From assembly GCA_030619215.1 (NCBI GenBank), contig JAUXBV010000189.1, positions 1 through 6,834 on the forward strand: a stretch of 6,834 nucleotides of DNA. Reading direction: 5' to 3'. This DNA is from Fibrobacterota bacterium. Lineage in GTDB: Bacteria > Fibrobacterota > Chitinivibrionia > Chitinivibrionales > JANQEN01. Both the position numbers and the translations under genes were made by a program. Below the pieces are notes generated by a model. It saw only the letters and a list, made by a program, of their open reading frames with translations, ran no database searches and was not told where the DNA came from. Positions 6,276-6,834 of this stretch are shown here, piece after piece (the stretch's first letter is position 1; each line of letters starts with the position of its first letter).

Positions 6276-6834
6276 TTAGCTGAATAAATCCAATAGCTCC
6301 AATGGATTGGCTATTAATTTCTGTGCTCCCGCTCTAACCAGCTCCTCTTCCGATCTGAAACCCCAGAGCGCACCGACAGGAAAAATACCTGCATTTACCG
6401 CTGTCTGCATGTCTGTTGCCGTATCCCCGAGGAAAAGGCACTCTTCCGGAGAAATCTGCATACTATTTAATATTTGCAATGTCAATTGCGGATCGGGTTT
6501 TAAAAGAGTATCCTCTTTCTTTCCCATTACATTATGAAATGGGGTTGCTGGGAAATAATATTTTATGCACTGTACCGTTGCTTCATGGGGTTTATTGGAC
6601 AGCACGGCGTATTTAATCCCCTTCTCCTCGAGAGCTCGCAACAACTGCTCAATATCGGGATACGGCTTTGTGTGTACTTGACAACCGGCTCCATAGACAG
6701 CTTTAAACTCTGAAATGCACTCTTTCACTAAATCTTCTGTAATTCTATCTTTCGGTATTATATTGCGTATAACATTCTCAGCACCATTACCTACCAGCAA
6801 TTTATACTCATCCACGGTGAAAAGGGGAAAGCCA
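6276..6834 (-). CDS. HAD-family hydrolase, phosphoglycolate phosphatase-like, N-terminus beyond window
   Basis: The frame is open to the window edge, and the codons before the GTG at 6815 read GFPLFT, which continues the typical Gph pattern (GFP....DEY..LVGNG). The GTG is therefore not the start, and roughly 25-35 N-terminal residues with the catalytic DxD motif lie outside. Visible motifs, counted from the 6815 codon: cap-domain LVGNGAENVI (7-16), motif II Ser73 in VLSNKP, motif III Lys106 in KPDP, motif IV GDTATD (130-135) with Asp131 and Asp135 for Mg2+, then VGALWGFRSEEEL and the end NPLELLDLF. The last blocks are characteristic of phosphoglycolate phosphatases, which hydrolyse 2-phosphoglycolate in the cytoplasm; PpaX-like pyrophosphatases and other HAD subfamily IA enzymes are alternatives. 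It lies 99 bp upstream of the lipoprotein gene with no visible terminator between, so the two could share a transcript, though their roles look unrelated. Confidence 0.85.
   Translation of the reverse strand, partial: GFPLFTVDEYKLLVGNGAENVIRNIIPKDRITEDLVKECISEFKAVYGAGCQVHTKPYPDIEQLLRALEEKGIKYAVLSNKPHEATVQCIKYYFPATPFHNVMGKKEDTLLKPDPQLTLQILNSMQISPEECLFLGDTATDMQTAVNAGIFPVGALWGFRSEEELVRAGAQKLIANPLELLDLFS

Noticed and set aside
6813..6815. GTG at 6815 as start of the HAD phosphatase
   Set aside because: Upstream in-frame codons continue the family pattern (GFPLFT), and starting here would remove the catalytic DxD motif; the gene simply runs off the window.

Overview
All five genes in this window lie on the minus strand, so the transcriptional order runs from the high-coordinate end to the low one: (1) a HAD-family phosphatase of the phosphoglycolate phosphatase type, cut by the window edge; (2) a small lipoprotein of about 277 residues ending in an AgmX/PglI (TonB-C-like) domain; (3) an 860-residue exported VIT + von Willebrand A protein ending in a close relative of that same domain; (4) an M29-family aminopeptidase; (5) the N-terminal 283 codons of an outer-membrane beta-barrel protein of the PorV/FadL-like kind, cut by the other window edge. 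No tRNA, rRNA, CRISPR array, transposase or phage gene was seen.

The organism is a Gram-negative (diderm) bacterium: there is a lipoprotein, a PorV-like barrel protein and two TonB-C-like periplasmic domains. Base composition looks intermediate, with an AT-rich outer-membrane gene and a more GC-rich VIT/vWA gene. AgmX/PglI C-terminal domains are typical of Myxococcota, Desulfobacterota-like lineages and Planctomycetota, and PorV-like proteins of several candidate phyla. I cannot place it more exactly from the sequence; a Planctomycetota/Brocadiales-like or candidate-phylum genome is a guess only.

The core of interest is 2404-6176. The lipoprotein and the VIT/vWA protein are consecutive and share a C-terminal domain with 49 of 79 identical residues by hand alignment, both ending in Phe-Ser-Gln. 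The domain has therefore been duplicated locally or exchanged between neighbours. The lipoprotein also appears to carry a second, strongly diverged copy of the same fold upstream of its conserved one. The two proteins probably act together at the cell envelope, but the pathway is not shown by the sequence. The phosphatase, aminopeptidase and barrel protein look like ordinary neighbours.

Non-coding regions: 851-955 (AT-rich, small inverted repeat), 2057-2403 (good terminator for the VIT/vWA gene, a degenerate direct repeat, a weak promoter for the aminopeptidase), 4987-5342 (leader of the VIT/vWA gene with two mutually exclusive hairpins, a possible -35 box, a short palindromic element that looks like a dispersed repeat, and a weak terminator), and 6177-6275 (nothing but a strong ribosome binding site).
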